From Zhongshania aliphaticivorans (lineage in GTDB: Bacteria; Pseudomonadota; Gammaproteobacteria; Pseudomonadales; Spongiibacteraceae), in NCBI RefSeq assembly GCF_902705855.1, contig NZ_CACSIJ010000013.1:442208-498967 (forward strand): a stretch of 56,760 bases of DNA, given 5' to 3'. Shown here piece after piece: positions 18,011 through 27,167 of the stretch. Position numbers and translations under genes: made by a program. Under the pieces are notes generated by a model, which was given only the letters and a program-made list of their open reading frames with translations, was not told the origin of the DNA and ran no database searches. The first letter of the stretch is position 1; every line of letters begins with the position of its first letter.

Positions 18011-18235
18011 CTATCTTTGTTTGTACCATGCGACTTCAACTAAGCTCAGCCATTGCCTGGGTATTTCTGGGGGTATAAATTCAAGATATTCTCTTTCCGG
18101 TAACGATCCCCAAAAATACAAGTCAGCTGGTGAAAACCATCTTTGCCGGGGGGGACTATGATTTGATCACGCTCAGCCAACCTCTCTATTCGTGAATTCT
18201 TGTAAGTACTCGGCAATTGCAGCGCATTTTATGCT
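18011..18235 (-). pseudogene. Decayed coding remnant, several frames
   Basis: Read on the minus strand, three consecutive pieces in different frames look protein-like: AAIAEYLQEFTNREVG, then LAERDQIIVPPGKDGFHQL, then SPADLYFWGSLPEREYLEF continuing to VEVAWYKQR and a TAG at 18013-18011. Such sensible composition with two frame changes suggests a frameshifted remnant. No family was recognised and chance cannot be excluded. Confidence 0.35.
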
Positions 18236-18444
18236 GTTGATGTTGAGTTATTTCGTTTTATTTGTTTTCGGTTTTAATGTCATGCTGAGGTAGGTATATA
18301 GGGCGGAACTGGCCTGTCGTAGTTTTCGTTAGAGGGCTAGCGATGAGGTCAAGGAATTTAGCCAGCTCAGTAAACCACCCAATATGTTGAGCGTAGGTCA
18401 TTAAAATCCGAGCTAGTGATTAGCAGGCGATTCAGGGAGGAGGC

Positions 18445-18465
18445 TGAATACCATATCGGTATTCA
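18445..18465 (-). terminator. Hairpin downstream of the reductase gene
   Basis: TGAATACC and GGTATTCA form an 8-bp stem around ATATC, 18 bp past the stop of the minus-strand reductase gene. There is no clear T-run, so it is either a weak terminator or an mRNA 3'-end stabiliser. Confidence 0.4.
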
Positions 18466-18482
18466 TCCCAATCCCTTCAAAG

Positions 18483-20024
18483 CTAAGCCGCTTGTTTTTG
18501 CGCAGTGCTAATAGCGGTGCTGCTTTTGGGTTTAAAGGGCGATTGCTTGCGGCCTTTTAGCGCGTAGCAATTTAAACCTGCCATATGAATTTTGCGCAGA
18601 TAGGTTTCCCAGTTGATGGCACTGGAATCTACAGGGAATAGTTGCTGATCTGTTTTGCCCATGCGCTTGGCAAGGTCTAATAATTTGTTGTTGTGAAAGA
18701 TGTAATTAGGTTCGGTATAAAACGAAAAAATGGTTGAGAGTGCCATGGCCGCATCAAGGTTGCGTTGCGCTTTGAGCCCCCGTTTAAATCCTAGCTTCAT
18801 CATGGTTTGGCTTATTACGGTAAGCGCAAGACTTAGGCATAGGGTTACCGCCGAGAATAAGCGTTTATTCACGGCAATAAAGGGTTTACGTGGTCTGCGT
18901 AAAAACAGTTTGTCGTAGCTGGCGTGGTTCTCTTTTGCTTCGGCCATTAGGTGGTCGATAAACGTACCCAAGGTCAGTGGGTTTGCAGAGCCGCTACAGC
19001 ACTGATAAATGTGATGATGGCCGGGGTTTTTAAATTGTTCCGCTAATGACAACAGGATGCTATTAGATACTAAGTCGGCGGGAATCACGTCGATGACGCC
19101 GCTGCGTTTACCGGGAAAGAAGGTCACTTTTTCTTTGGCGTAAGCCAGTAATATAGCGTCGGCAACTTTAACGCCTTCAATCCAACCAGGGGATGGTTCA
19201 CGCAGGGTGCTTTCTACAATGGATGGCCTTAGTAAGGTTAGGGAGTAACCACGCAGAGACTTTAGTAATAGCTGTTCACCCAGCCATTTTGTAAAAGTGT
19301 AGGTGTCGTTCCAGCCACAGGCATTGGCTTCACGAATACCTAAATCAATAAGCTGCCGTTTTAATTCCTTGCCCTCAAACTTTTGCTGAACTTGGGCAAT
19401 CTTGAGTTCCAGTTCTTCTATTAAGCTGCCAACTTCGAAGTAGCCCTCTTTATGACGGGGAATGTTAGCGTTAGTCGGGGCGACGATAGATTCATGTATA
19501 TGACCTTGTTTAAAGCCGTTTACATAGCAGGTAGATACCTGAATTACAGGGATGTTGCCGGCTAGGTCAGACAACTCGACGATGTTACGTAAGCTATGGG
19601 TGTTGATGGCTAGGGCGCGATCTAGTTCTTCGCGAAAGTTAACGCTGGCAGCACAGTTTACAACGGCGTCGATTTTTTCGGCGAGGTCGCGAAATTCAAT
19701 TCGAGGTAGGCCAAACTGCTGTTCCGTTATTTCTCCGCTGATGCAGTGAATTTTGTTGTGGCAGAAATCGTTGAAGTAGTCTGGCGCGTTTAATTTTAGA
19801 AATTCGAAAACGGAAGACGAGGCAATTTCGTTGGCAAAGCGACTTCCGGCATTGGCGTGTTTTCTGGTGCCGCGTATAAGTAGATACACACCGCCGATGT
19901 CTGGGACAGTACGCATAATTTTTTCCAGCATGACTTTGCCGACAAAACCGGTGGTGCCGGTAATAAGTATATGTTTGCCTTTGAGGAATTTTAGAGTTTG
20001 GGAAACATCTTGGCTTGTGTCCAT
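18483..20024 (-). CDS. Fatty acyl-CoA reductase (alcohol-forming, FarA-like)
   Basis: This 513-residue protein belongs to the NAD-binding_4/male-sterility family that reduces fatty acyl-CoA or acyl-ACP to fatty alcohol with NADPH. The nucleotide-binding motif is ILITGTTGFVGKVMLEKI near the N-terminus and the catalytic Tyr-Lys pair is in YTFTKWLGE (about residue 245). The length matches Marinobacter FarA (about 512 residues), an enzyme of wax-ester synthesis. A GAGGT ribosome site precedes the ATG. No wax-ester synthase is nearby. Confidence 0.85.
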   Translation of the reverse strand: MDTSQDVSQTLKFLKGKHILITGTTGFVGKVMLEKIMRTVPDIGGVYLLIRGTRKHANAGSRFANEIASSSVFEFLKLNAPDYFNDFCHNKIHCISGEITEQQFGLPRIEFRDLAEKIDAVVNCAASVNFREELDRALAINTHSLRNIVELSDLAGNIPVIQVSTCYVNGFKQGHIHESIVAPTNANIPRHKEGYFEVGSLIEELELKIAQVQQKFEGKELKRQLIDLGIREANACGWNDTYTFTKWLGEQLLLKSLRGYSLTLLRPSIVESTLREPSPGWIEGVKVADAILLAYAKEKVTFFPGKRSGVIDVIPADLVSNSILLSLAEQFKNPGHHHIYQCCSGSANPLTLGTFIDHLMAEAKENHASYDKLFLRRPRKPFIAVNKRLFSAVTLCLSLALTVISQTMMKLGFKRGLKAQRNLDAAMALSTIFSFYTEPNYIFHNNKLLDLAKRMGKTDQQLFPVDSSAINWETYLRKIHMAGLNCYALKGRKQSPFKPKSSTAISTAQKQAA

Positions 20025-20374
20025 GAACGCTGACCTCGTTAATGCGATACGGTTATTCCTAATAATCCTAACGTGATTCTTTGACCCTAGTGTGACAGTA
20101 GGCAGAGCTAATTCGTTTCATCTTTTTTAATGCATCAAGCACGCCAAGTCGGATTTGCGTCGAGGGGGCGTATAAAACGCGTATTGGGTGGCTTAGTGCG
20201 GACGGAGGTTGATAATTTAACTTGCACCAATCTCATGCGAGGTGAGTTTATTTGCATGATTACTGCGCGCAACGATGAGTGGCCTTTATACCTCGGGTTG
20301 TCTTTGCAGTTCGTTCAGTCTTGATTCAGTTTGCCGCACACATAATGCGACCATACTTTAAAAGGAGTTACGCC
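20025..20374. other. Divergent intergenic region
   Basis: This 350-bp region separates the reductase and the small outer-membrane protein, which are divergent, so promoters for both must lie here. No convincing sigma-70 hexamer pair or operator was found. A 64-codon open frame at 20130 has no ribosome site and looks random. Confidence 0.5.
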
Positions 20375-21046
20375 ATGAAGATGCTTCCTGTACTTACCCT
20401 TGCTTCACTTGCTGTGTTTCCTGCGTTGGCTGAGGCCGATCATTTACGTCGTGGCAGTCATAGCTACGGTAGCGGTCCTTCGCTGTATTTGTTTGGCGGT
20501 GTAAGTAGTTCAAGTTTCGATTTTAATCGCTCTGATTATCGCTATAGCTTTGGTGATGGGTCTTTGTCGGATATTAAGTTAGACACAGAATCCAGTGGAG
20601 GTAGGCTGGGGTTCGGTTTTGATTTCAGCCGTGAGCTTAGCCTTGAGTTTGGCTATGCCTCGCTAGGATCGTTAAGCGGCAGCGCAATATCCAATGGTTC
20701 GCAGGTTTTGAGTAATGGCTTTAGTGCTGGACGAGTGGATATGGATGCTGATGTCGACGGTGTTTTTCTTGGCGTCAATGCCCATACGCCGCTAAGTGAG
20801 CCCGTGGGCTTGTTCGCGCGATTTGGGGTTTATAGCTGGGAGATGGACGGTACGCTGAAAGACAGCAGTCGCGCAGGGGAGTTTACCGTTGAAGGCACCG
20901 ACCCTTATGCCGGAATTGGCTTGCGGATGGCGATTGCAGACAATGCCAGTGTTACCCTAGCCTATGACCATTATCTACTCGATGATGACGAGTCGGTAGA
21001 AATGTCTGCCAATACGCTTTCGGTAGATTTGGTGTTTCGTTTTTAA
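20375..21046 (+). CDS. Small outer-membrane beta-barrel protein
   Basis: This 223-residue protein has a signal peptide (MKMLPVLTLASLAVFPALAEA) and alternating beta-strand segments such as SLYLFGGVSSSSFDF, GGRLGFGFDFSRELSLEFGYA and VGLFARFGVYSWEMDG. It ends in VDLVFRF with a terminal Phe, the barrel-assembly signal. This fits an eight-stranded OmpA/OmpW-like barrel of unknown ligand. The ATG at 20375 is set by an AAAGGAG site at 20361-20367. A strong terminator follows. Confidence 0.85.
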   Translation: MKMLPVLTLASLAVFPALAEADHLRRGSHSYGSGPSLYLFGGVSSSSFDFNRSDYRYSFGDGSLSDIKLDTESSGGRLGFGFDFSRELSLEFGYASLGSLSGSAISNGSQVLSNGFSAGRVDMDADVDGVFLGVNAHTPLSEPVGLFARFGVYSWEMDGTLKDSSRAGEFTVEGTDPYAGIGLRMAIADNASVTLAYDHYLLDDDESVEMSANTLSVDLVFRF

Positions 21047-21072
21047 CAGCTAGATCCACTAGGATGTTTTTG

Positions 21073-21106
21073 AGCCCCACACTCTTGTGAGCGGTGGGGC
21101 TTTTTT
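21073..21106 (+). terminator. Rho-independent terminator after barrel protein gene
   Basis: AGCCCCAC (21073-21080) pairs with GTGGGGCT (21094-21101), and a T-run follows to 21106. Confidence 0.85.
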
Positions 21107-21257
21107 ATGTGTGTATTTTTCTTAACGTTTATGGACAAGATTTAATCAGATTCAGGCCAATCTTTGCTCATAATCGGTACCCCTTGGCGCAGTCTGGCAG
21201 GACATTGTTTTTCGGTGTCGGTATAGTGTGCGCATTGCGAGTGTTATCGGAGTCAAC

Positions 21258-21767
21258 ATGGCAGAGTTAAGTTTCACATTGAATGGTCGTCCGCAGGCGT
21301 TGACCGTCGATTCAGGTACGCCCCTATTGTGGGTATTGCGTGAGCAGTTGGCCATGACCGGCACGAAATTCGGTTGTGGCATGGGTTTGTGCGGCGCATG
21401 TACGGTGCATTTAGAGGGTAGTCCCATTCGTAGCTGCAGTTATCCAGCCGAATTTGTGAATGGCAAAAACATAACCACCATAGAGGGTTTGGCTCCTTCA
21501 GAAGATACCCTGCATCCGGTGCAACAGGCGTGGCTAGAGATGAATGTGCCGCAATGCGGTTACTGTCAGTCAGGTCAAATTATGTCGGCGGTCGCGCTGT
21601 TAGAATCTAATCAACGTCCTAGCGACGATGATATCGATAAGGCCATGTCTGGCAATATATGCCGCTGTGGTACTTACCCGCGTATTCGTAAGGCAATACA
21701 TCGAGCGGCAGAATTAAGCGTGCAATATTATCAGCCTAATAATGCAGAGGCGGGGGCAGAATCATGA
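21258..21767 (+). CDS. iorA: [2Fe-2S] subunit of molybdenum hydroxylase (IorA-like)
   Basis: This 169-residue protein carries electrons from a molybdenum hydroxylase. The plant-type ferredoxin cluster has Cys in [14 protein letters not shown] (about residues 39-52), and the second cluster has CGYCQSGQ and [11 protein letters not shown]. Length and order match the small subunit of isoquinoline 1-oxidoreductase or related aldehyde oxidases. The ATG at 21258 follows a CGGAG site; a GTG at 21228 is less likely. It overlaps the large subunit by 4 bp. Confidence 0.9.
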   Translation: MAELSFTLNGRPQALTVDSGTPLLWVLREQLAMTGTKFGCGMGLCGACTVHLEGSPIRSCSYPAEFVNGKNITTIEGLAPSEDTLHPVQQAWLEMNVPQCGYCQSGQIMSAVALLESNQRPSDDDIDKAMSGNICRCGTYPRIRKAIHRAAELSVQYYQPNNAEAGAES

Positions 21768-23929
21768 GTTTGTCCCGTCGTAATTTTATTAAAAGCACGG
21801 CTTTGTTAGGTGGCGGTATAGCCATTGGCTTTAACCTTAGCGCCTGCTCTAAATCTGCGCCGTATCCGAACATGAGCGCCACAGCGCTGCAGCCGAATGC
21901 CTATTTGCAAGTGACTGCGTCGGGCGAAGTTATTTTACAGCTGCATAAAGCTGAAATGGGGCAGGGTGTCTTTACCGGTATTACCACCTTGGCGGCGGAA
22001 GAGTTAAAAATGAATCCCGCGCTGATTACCGTGCAACACGCAGAGTTTCATCCTGATTTTCGTGATCCAGAATTTTACGTGATGATTACCGGCGGTAGCT
22101 CTTCTGCACGCTTGAGCTATGAGCCTGTAAGAGAGGCCGCCGCTACTGTTGCCGCTATTCTTAAATCAGCGGCCGCAGAGCATTTGAATCTGCCTGAATC
22201 ATCGCTGAGCTTACTCGACGGCAAGGTTGTGCACGCCAATGGCGAGACGGCCTTTGCCGATCTTATTAGCATTGCGCGGGGTATGCCTGCGCCGACGTCC
22301 GTTAGCTTAACGGCGCCCCAAGACTTTAAATACATTGGTCACTACAACCAGCGCCTAGACGCGAGGGATAAAGTTACTGGCAGCTCGCAGTTTGGGCTAG
22401 ATGTACAGTACCCAGACGCCTTAACTGCCGTTTTGCTGCGCTCGCCAAGCTTTGGTGGCAAAGCCAAAAGCTTTGACGCGATTGCGGCCCTCGCTAAATC
22501 TGGGGTGCGGGCGGTATTAAATGTAGACGGTGCTATTGCGGTAGTGGCGGATACCTATTGGCAGGCAAAGCAGGCGGCGTCAGTTGTAAAGGTTGAGTGG
22601 GAGGCTGGGCCGCTAGCCGGCGTGAGCAGCGACGCGTTGCGTGCAGAGCGTCATAGCCTGCTTGATACCGAGTCAGGCAAGAATGTTGAAGAGAAGGGTG
22701 AGCAGAGCGACGCGCGGGGTGAAACCCTGAATGCGCTTTACGATGTACCATACCTTGCCCACGCGACGATGGAGCCAATGAACGCGGTGGCAGTGGTCGA
22801 TGCTGATTCAATTCAAATTTGGACGGGTAATCAGGCACCGGATATCGCTTTATCGGCAATTGCCGATGCTACCGGCTTTAGTCGAGAGCAGATTCGTATC
22901 CATAATCAAATGCTGGGTGGCGGCTTTGGTCGTCGTATTTTGCCAGATTATTTGGTTGAGGCGGCGCGAGTAGCACAGCTTAGTGGTCACCCTATAAAGC
23001 TGGTGTGGAGTCGTGAAGACGATATGCGCGGTGATTTTTATCGACCTAATTCGTCGGTGAAAATGTCCGCGACGGTAGATGGCAACGTAGTCACTAGTTT
23101 ACAGGCAAAGGTCGCGGCGCCGAGTATTATGGGCCAGTTTGTTGGCGCGGTAAGTAATACATTGCTGCCGCAGTGGCTTCCAAATGGCCTACACAATACG
23201 CTTGCTGGTTTAGCTGCAAGTTCTGATCCGGCGGCAACGGAAGGCCTTGTCGAAACGGGCTACCAGTTTCCGTATATGCGCACCGACTATGTGATGCAAG
23301 AAACGAGTATTCCGATTGGCTACTGGCGCTCAGTGGGTCACTCCCAGAATGCGTTTTTCATGGAAAGTTTTATTGATGAGCTTGCGGTGCGAACAGAGCA
23401 AGATCCGCTGCAATTTCGCTTGAATCATCTAACGGCAGATTCGCGACGTCGGGCAGTGTTAGAGGAAGTTGCTACTAGGGCCGATTGGGGTAATCCCTTA
23501 CCGGGCCAGTTTCAGGGTTTAGCGGTTCATGAATCTTTCAAAACCATGGTTGCGCAGGTAGTCTCGATATCGATCGAGGATAAGAAAATCAAGGTTCACA
23601 AGGTCGTCTGCGTGGTTGAGTGCGGTTTGGCGATCAATCCTGATATTGTGCATGCACAAATGGAAGGCGGTATTGTGTTTGCTCTTACTGCGGCACTTAA
23701 GGGTGAGATTACCGTGATTGATGGTGCAGTCCAGCAGAGCAATTTCCATAATTACGAAATGCTGCGTATGAACGAAACACCCGATATTGAGGTTCATATT
23801 ATGGCGAGCGCTGCTGCGCCGACGGGGGTGGGTGAGCCGGGTGTTCCTCCATTGGCACCGGCCTTGGCCAACGCGGTGTTCGCCGCGACTGGGCAGCGTT
23901 TACGTCAGCTGCCGTTAAAATTAGTATAA
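21764..23929 (+). CDS. iorB: Molybdopterin-binding subunit of oxidoreductase (IorB-like)
   Basis: This 721-residue catalytic subunit starts with a twin-arginine signal ([19 protein letters not shown]) followed by LSAC, so it is probably periplasmic and possibly lipid-anchored. [17 protein letters not shown] and [10 protein letters not shown] are molybdopterin-contact motifs, and [18 protein letters not shown] holds the active-site Glu motif near the C-terminus. The family oxidises N-heterocycles or aldehydes by hydroxylation; the substrate is unknown. MoaCDE, encoded 15 kb away, would help supply the cofactor. Confidence 0.9.
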   Translation: MSLSRRNFIKSTALLGGGIAIGFNLSACSKSAPYPNMSATALQPNAYLQVTASGEVILQLHKAEMGQGVFTGITTLAAEELKMNPALITVQHAEFHPDFRDPEFYVMITGGSSSARLSYEPVREAAATVAAILKSAAAEHLNLPESSLSLLDGKVVHANGETAFADLISIARGMPAPTSVSLTAPQDFKYIGHYNQRLDARDKVTGSSQFGLDVQYPDALTAVLLRSPSFGGKAKSFDAIAALAKSGVRAVLNVDGAIAVVADTYWQAKQAASVVKVEWEAGPLAGVSSDALRAERHSLLDTESGKNVEEKGEQSDARGETLNALYDVPYLAHATMEPMNAVAVVDADSIQIWTGNQAPDIALSAIADATGFSREQIRIHNQMLGGGFGRRILPDYLVEAARVAQLSGHPIKLVWSREDDMRGDFYRPNSSVKMSATVDGNVVTSLQAKVAAPSIMGQFVGAVSNTLLPQWLPNGLHNTLAGLAASSDPAATEGLVETGYQFPYMRTDYVMQETSIPIGYWRSVGHSQNAFFMESFIDELAVRTEQDPLQFRLNHLTADSRRRAVLEEVATRADWGNPLPGQFQGLAVHESFKTMVAQVVSISIEDKKIKVHKVVCVVECGLAINPDIVHAQMEGGIVFALTAALKGEITVIDGAVQQSNFHNYEMLRMNETPDIEVHIMASAAAPTGVGEPGVPPLAPALANAVFAATGQRLRQLPLKLV

Positions 23930-23935
23930 TGTGTC

Positions 23936-23958
23936 GCCGCCAATGTGATGTTGGCGGC
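23936..23958 (+). terminator. Hairpin after iorB
   Basis: GCCGCCAA and TTGGCGGC form an 8-bp GC-rich stem with a 7-nt loop, just after the iorB stop. It lacks an adjacent T-run, so termination is uncertain. Confidence 0.45.
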
Positions 23959-24038
23959 TCGCTCCATTCTTAAGTTGTTCCTATTATTTTCTATATAATT
24001 CATTTTTATATGTGAAAAAATCTAAAAGTTGGTTTGTT

Positions 24039-25139
24039 ATGAGCAGTAAGTCAGAGTCTGGTATTCGGTATCCTTTTCCTGAGATACCGCAGAAAGGAGA
24101 GTGGCTGGAGGTCGCTAAAGGCGTTTTTTGGTTGCAGATGACACTGCCAATGGCCTTGGATCATATCAACCTTTATGTGTTGGAAGATGACGCCGGTTGG
24201 TGGATTGTCGACACTGGGATGAAAATTGGCGATACCCGTGAGCGTTGGGAATTACTGCTGGCGAATCAGATGTCTGCTAAGCCAGTGCTGGGCGTCATTT
24301 GTACCCATATGCATCCTGATCATTGTGGGCAGGCGGGCTGGTTATGTGACAGCTTACGAGTGCCTTTGTATATGAGCGCGCTTGAATACTTATCTGCGCG
24401 GACGTTTACCACTATTCCCAAAGGCGAGATGAGTTGGACCGCCGAACAACACTATCGTCGTGCGGGGGTGGGTGACGATTATTTACAGAGTGATAGTGCA
24501 AAAATGCGTGGTTTTGGTTCGGTTGTAGCGCCTTTGCCGACAGCGTTTAATCGTTTGGTAGATGGGCAAATACTGCAAATCGGTGGCCGTGCGTGGGAAG
24601 TAATGACTGGTGCTGGGCATTCGCCAGAGCACGTTTCACTATATTGTCGCACCGATAAATTAATGCTGTCTGGTGATCAAATTATTCCTCGTATTACATC
24701 CAATGTTAGCGTGATGGCGTCTGAGCCAGACGCAAATCCATTACAGGAATGGTTCGACGCATTGCGGCGTTTTAGGCGTGACCTCGACCCTGAAACGTTG
24801 GTGATGCCTGCACATAATGCGCCGTTTTATGGTGTTCACGAGCGCTTAGATTACCTCATTGCTCATCACGAAGGACATCTTGCCGCTATTGAAAAAGCCT
24901 GTGTTAAACCGCAAATTGCTATTGATTTATTTAGCGTGTTATTTGCTCGAAAAATAGAAATGTCGCAGCTCGGTTTAGCACTGGGCGAGTCAATCGCGCA
25001 TCTACATTATTTATGTGCAGAAGGGCGTATGACACGTGAATTGGATGATAATGGGGTTTACCGTTACAGCACGGTTGATGTAGATAGTTGTCCTTATCAG
25101 GGTGTCCATGAGCCGGATGCTGGTCCAATGGAGGTGTAA
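24039..25139 (+). CDS. Metallo-beta-lactamase-fold hydrolase
   Basis: This 366-residue protein has the metal motif THMHPDHCGQAG (about residues 90-101), GAGHSPEHVSLY, LSGDQI and a later PAHNAPF, all zinc-site features of the fold. A C-terminal stretch resembles the winged-helix tail seen in LACTB2-like hydrolases. The ATG at 24039 is chosen; a GTG at 24012 is in frame, and neither has a clear ribosome site. Substrate unknown, probably an ester or thioester. The HIT gene follows after 2 bp. Confidence 0.8.
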   Translation: MSSKSESGIRYPFPEIPQKGEWLEVAKGVFWLQMTLPMALDHINLYVLEDDAGWWIVDTGMKIGDTRERWELLLANQMSAKPVLGVICTHMHPDHCGQAGWLCDSLRVPLYMSALEYLSARTFTTIPKGEMSWTAEQHYRRAGVGDDYLQSDSAKMRGFGSVVAPLPTAFNRLVDGQILQIGGRAWEVMTGAGHSPEHVSLYCRTDKLMLSGDQIIPRITSNVSVMASEPDANPLQEWFDALRRFRRDLDPETLVMPAHNAPFYGVHERLDYLIAHHEGHLAAIEKACVKPQIAIDLFSVLFARKIEMSQLGLALGESIAHLHYLCAEGRMTRELDDNGVYRYSTVDVDSCPYQGVHEPDAGPMEV

Positions 25140-25141
25140 GC

Positions 25142-25585
25142 GTGCAAGGCGGATTATTTGGTGATGAAACAGCGACGGAAAATTGTATTTTCTGCAAAAT
25201 TATTGCCGGTAAAGCGCCGGGGCATATTCTTTATCGAAACGATGAGGTGATGTGCTTTTTAGATATTGCGCCGGTGTCTGCCGGTCATACTCTTATTATC
25301 CCCCTTAAACATCACGACAATATTTTCACTTTAAATGATGCCGAGGCCACCGCCTTGGCGATCCAAGCCAGACGTCTTGCTCCCATTGTTAAGCGCGTTA
25401 CCGGCGCCGATGGTTTGGGCGTTCATCAGCTGAATGGCCGCGCTGCCGGTCAAACAGTATTTCACTACCATACCCACCTGATTCCTTGCTTTCATGGCAA
25501 GCCGATGCAAATCCATGGGCGCAAACCTGCAAGTCAGGATTCCCTAGCCGACATGGCTGAGCGCTTGCGTACCGCACTGAAATAG
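25142..25585 (+). CDS. HIT-family nucleotide hydrolase
   Basis: This 147-residue protein has the histidine triad HYHTHLIP near residue 110, and CIFCKI near the N-terminus is part of a zinc site common in this family. HIT proteins hydrolyse dinucleoside polyphosphates or AMP conjugates. The GTG start is fixed by GGAGGT at 25131-25136. The 2-bp gap to the preceding hydrolase gene suggests one transcript. Confidence 0.9.
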   Translation: MQGGLFGDETATENCIFCKIIAGKAPGHILYRNDEVMCFLDIAPVSAGHTLIIPLKHHDNIFTLNDAEATALAIQARRLAPIVKRVTGADGLGVHQLNGRAAGQTVFHYHTHLIPCFHGKPMQIHGRKPASQDSLADMAERLRTALK

Positions 25586-25595
25586 CTATTTTTAC

Positions 25596-25616
25596 TTCGG
25601 TCGGCTGACCGAATTT
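25596..25616 (+). terminator. Probable terminator after HIT gene
   Basis: TTCGGTC (25596-25602) and GACCGAA (25607-25613) enclose GGCT and are followed by a short T-rich tail. It separates the HIT gene from the amidohydrolase-like gene. Confidence 0.45.
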
Positions 25617-25732
25617 GCTTATTGTGGTGACGTCTAATGTTATTGTGACCGGGCTTCATATCGTCAAAAATGAAGGCTAGTTGATGCTGCGTGCGGCATC
25701 GCCATTGAATAATAAATTTCAGGAGCCGACGT

Positions 25733-26602
25733 ATGGCAATGCCAACTGATATCAAGGTCATCGATCTGATGCTCAGCGTGCCAGGTGAAGACAATAGCCA
25801 GTGGTACGAGTTTATGAAACCGCTGTTGATGGACGAAGAAAGTCGCAATATGTTCAAAATGCCGGCGCAGTATATGTTTAAAGACATACCTGACAGCGGC
25901 AAAAAAGAAGATTACATTGCCTACACCATCGAGCAAATGGACAAGCACAATATTGAGCGCGCCATGCTCGGTATTGACGACCATAACGAGATCGCCAAGG
26001 AGGCATTGAAGCGCCATCCCAATCGCTTTTTTGCCAGCCTAGAAGTGAACCCCAATAATGGCATGGACGAAGTCCGTAAAATGGTGCGTTTACACAAAGA
26101 TTACGGTATTAAAGCGATTACCGGTTTTGCCTCTGGTCTATGTCCGCAAGTACCTTATGACGACAAAAAATGGTATCCCATATACGCCAAGTGTGTTGAG
26201 TTAGATATTCCGTTTTGTCCCTGCGTTGGTGTGCCCGGCCCACGTTTACCAATGGCGCCTCAGAAGGTCGAGTTGTTAGACGAGGTGTGTTGGTTCTTCC
26301 CTGAGTTAAAAGTAGTCATGCGCCATGGCGCAGAGCCTTGGGAAAAGTTGGCGTGGAAGCTAATGCTGAAATACCCAAACCTGTATTACATGACCAGCGC
26401 CTTTGCGCCTAAGTTTTACCCTGAAGAAATCGTTAACTTCGCAAACAGTCGTGGCGCCGACAAAGTGATGTACGCGGGTTATTTCCCCATGGGCTTGTCG
26501 CTAGATCGCATTTTTAAAGACATGCCCAATGTGCCATTTAAAGACGAAGTCTGGCCAAAATTCCTACGTGAAAATGCGCGTAAGGTATTTAAGCTAGATT
26601 AA
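25733..26602 (+). CDS. Amidohydrolase_2-like protein
   Basis: This 289-residue protein has the TIM-barrel layout of ACMSD/amidohydrolase_2 proteins: RFFASLEVNP, a strand with GIKAITGF, PFCPCVGVPG, and LKVVMRHGAEPWE carrying a conserved His. The end, FLRENARKVFKLD, is typical of the family. The N-terminal HxH metal motif is absent; the strand reads IKVIDLMLSVPG. It may be a divergent hydrolase/decarboxylase or a non-catalytic member. CAGGAG at 25720 supports the ATG. A SnoaL-like gene follows. Confidence 0.75.
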   Translation: MAMPTDIKVIDLMLSVPGEDNSQWYEFMKPLLMDEESRNMFKMPAQYMFKDIPDSGKKEDYIAYTIEQMDKHNIERAMLGIDDHNEIAKEALKRHPNRFFASLEVNPNNGMDEVRKMVRLHKDYGIKAITGFASGLCPQVPYDDKKWYPIYAKCVELDIPFCPCVGVPGPRLPMAPQKVELLDEVCWFFPELKVVMRHGAEPWEKLAWKLMLKYPNLYYMTSAFAPKFYPEEIVNFANSRGADKVMYAGYFPMGLSLDRIFKDMPNVPFKDEVWPKFLRENARKVFKLD

Positions 26603-26679
26603 TCAATATTGGGCGTTATCTGCGTGGGCAAATGACGCCTTAGATTCACGATGAATTAAAATAATAATGGAGACAGGCA

Positions 26680-27123
26680 ATGGCTTTAAGTGTGCAGGAA
26701 ATGTCTGATCGTTTTGAAATTCAAGATATGTTGTATCGCTACGCCGATATTATTGATCGTAAAGCGGTGGATGAGCTAAACGATATTTTTACCCCCGATG
26801 CCCATATCGATTACAGCGCTTTTGGTGGCTCGGTGGGTGATCGGTCATCGACGCTGGAATTTTTAAAACAGGCTTTACCCGCGTTTAGCGCGTCGCAACA
26901 CTTAAATGCCAATGTGCAGATTACGGTAGACGGTGATGAAGGTAGTGGCCGCGTGATGTGTTTTAACCCTATGGAAATGCCGCTTGGTGAAGAAAAGCAG
27001 GTGTTTATGTTAGGGCTTTGGTATGTGGATACCTATCGCCGTACACCAGCGGGCTGGTGCATTAGCAGCCGTAAAGAAGAAAAGAGCTGGGTGTTTAATG
27101 TGCCTGATTTTATGAGTTTGTAG
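26680..27123 (+). CDS. SnoaL-like (NTF2-fold) protein
   Basis: This 147-residue protein matches the SnoaL-like pattern: an N-terminal helix (RFEIQDMLYRYADIIDRKAVDELNDIF), then TPDAHIDYSAFGG, an HLNANVQITVDGD strand, and a closing basic strand. NTF2-fold members act as cyclases, isomerases or dehydratases in catabolism; the reaction here is unknown. Its place after the amidohydrolase-like gene suggests a shared degradation pathway. GGAGAC precedes the ATG. Confidence 0.78.
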   Translation: MALSVQEMSDRFEIQDMLYRYADIIDRKAVDELNDIFTPDAHIDYSAFGGSVGDRSSTLEFLKQALPAFSASQHLNANVQITVDGDEGSGRVMCFNPMEMPLGEEKQVFMLGLWYVDTYRRTPAGWCISSRKEEKSWVFNVPDFMSL

Positions 27124-27129
27124 TATATA

Positions 27130-27159
27130 ACGCTGTGCGGAGTAGTTTCCGCACAGCGT
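27130..27159. terminator. Bidirectional hairpin between convergent genes
   Basis: A perfect 12-bp stem (27130-27141 with 27148-27159) around a 6-nt loop lies between the convergent SnoaL-like and dehalogenase genes. There is no strong T-run on either side. Confidence 0.55.
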
Positions 27160-27167
27160 CAACTAGA

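Larger units (their letters stand above)
17934..18482. other. 549-bp region without an intact gene
   Basis: This stretch between tRNA-Leu and the fatty acyl-CoA reductase stop has no intact open frame. It holds the decayed minus-strand coding remnant described separately and a hairpin near its right end. No tRNA, insertion sequence or integrase was recognised. Confidence 0.6.

Noticed and set aside
20130-20324. Small open frame of 64 codons in the divergent intergenic region
   Set aside because: There is no ribosome site, the composition is not coding-like, and it ends just before the clear start region of the barrel protein gene.
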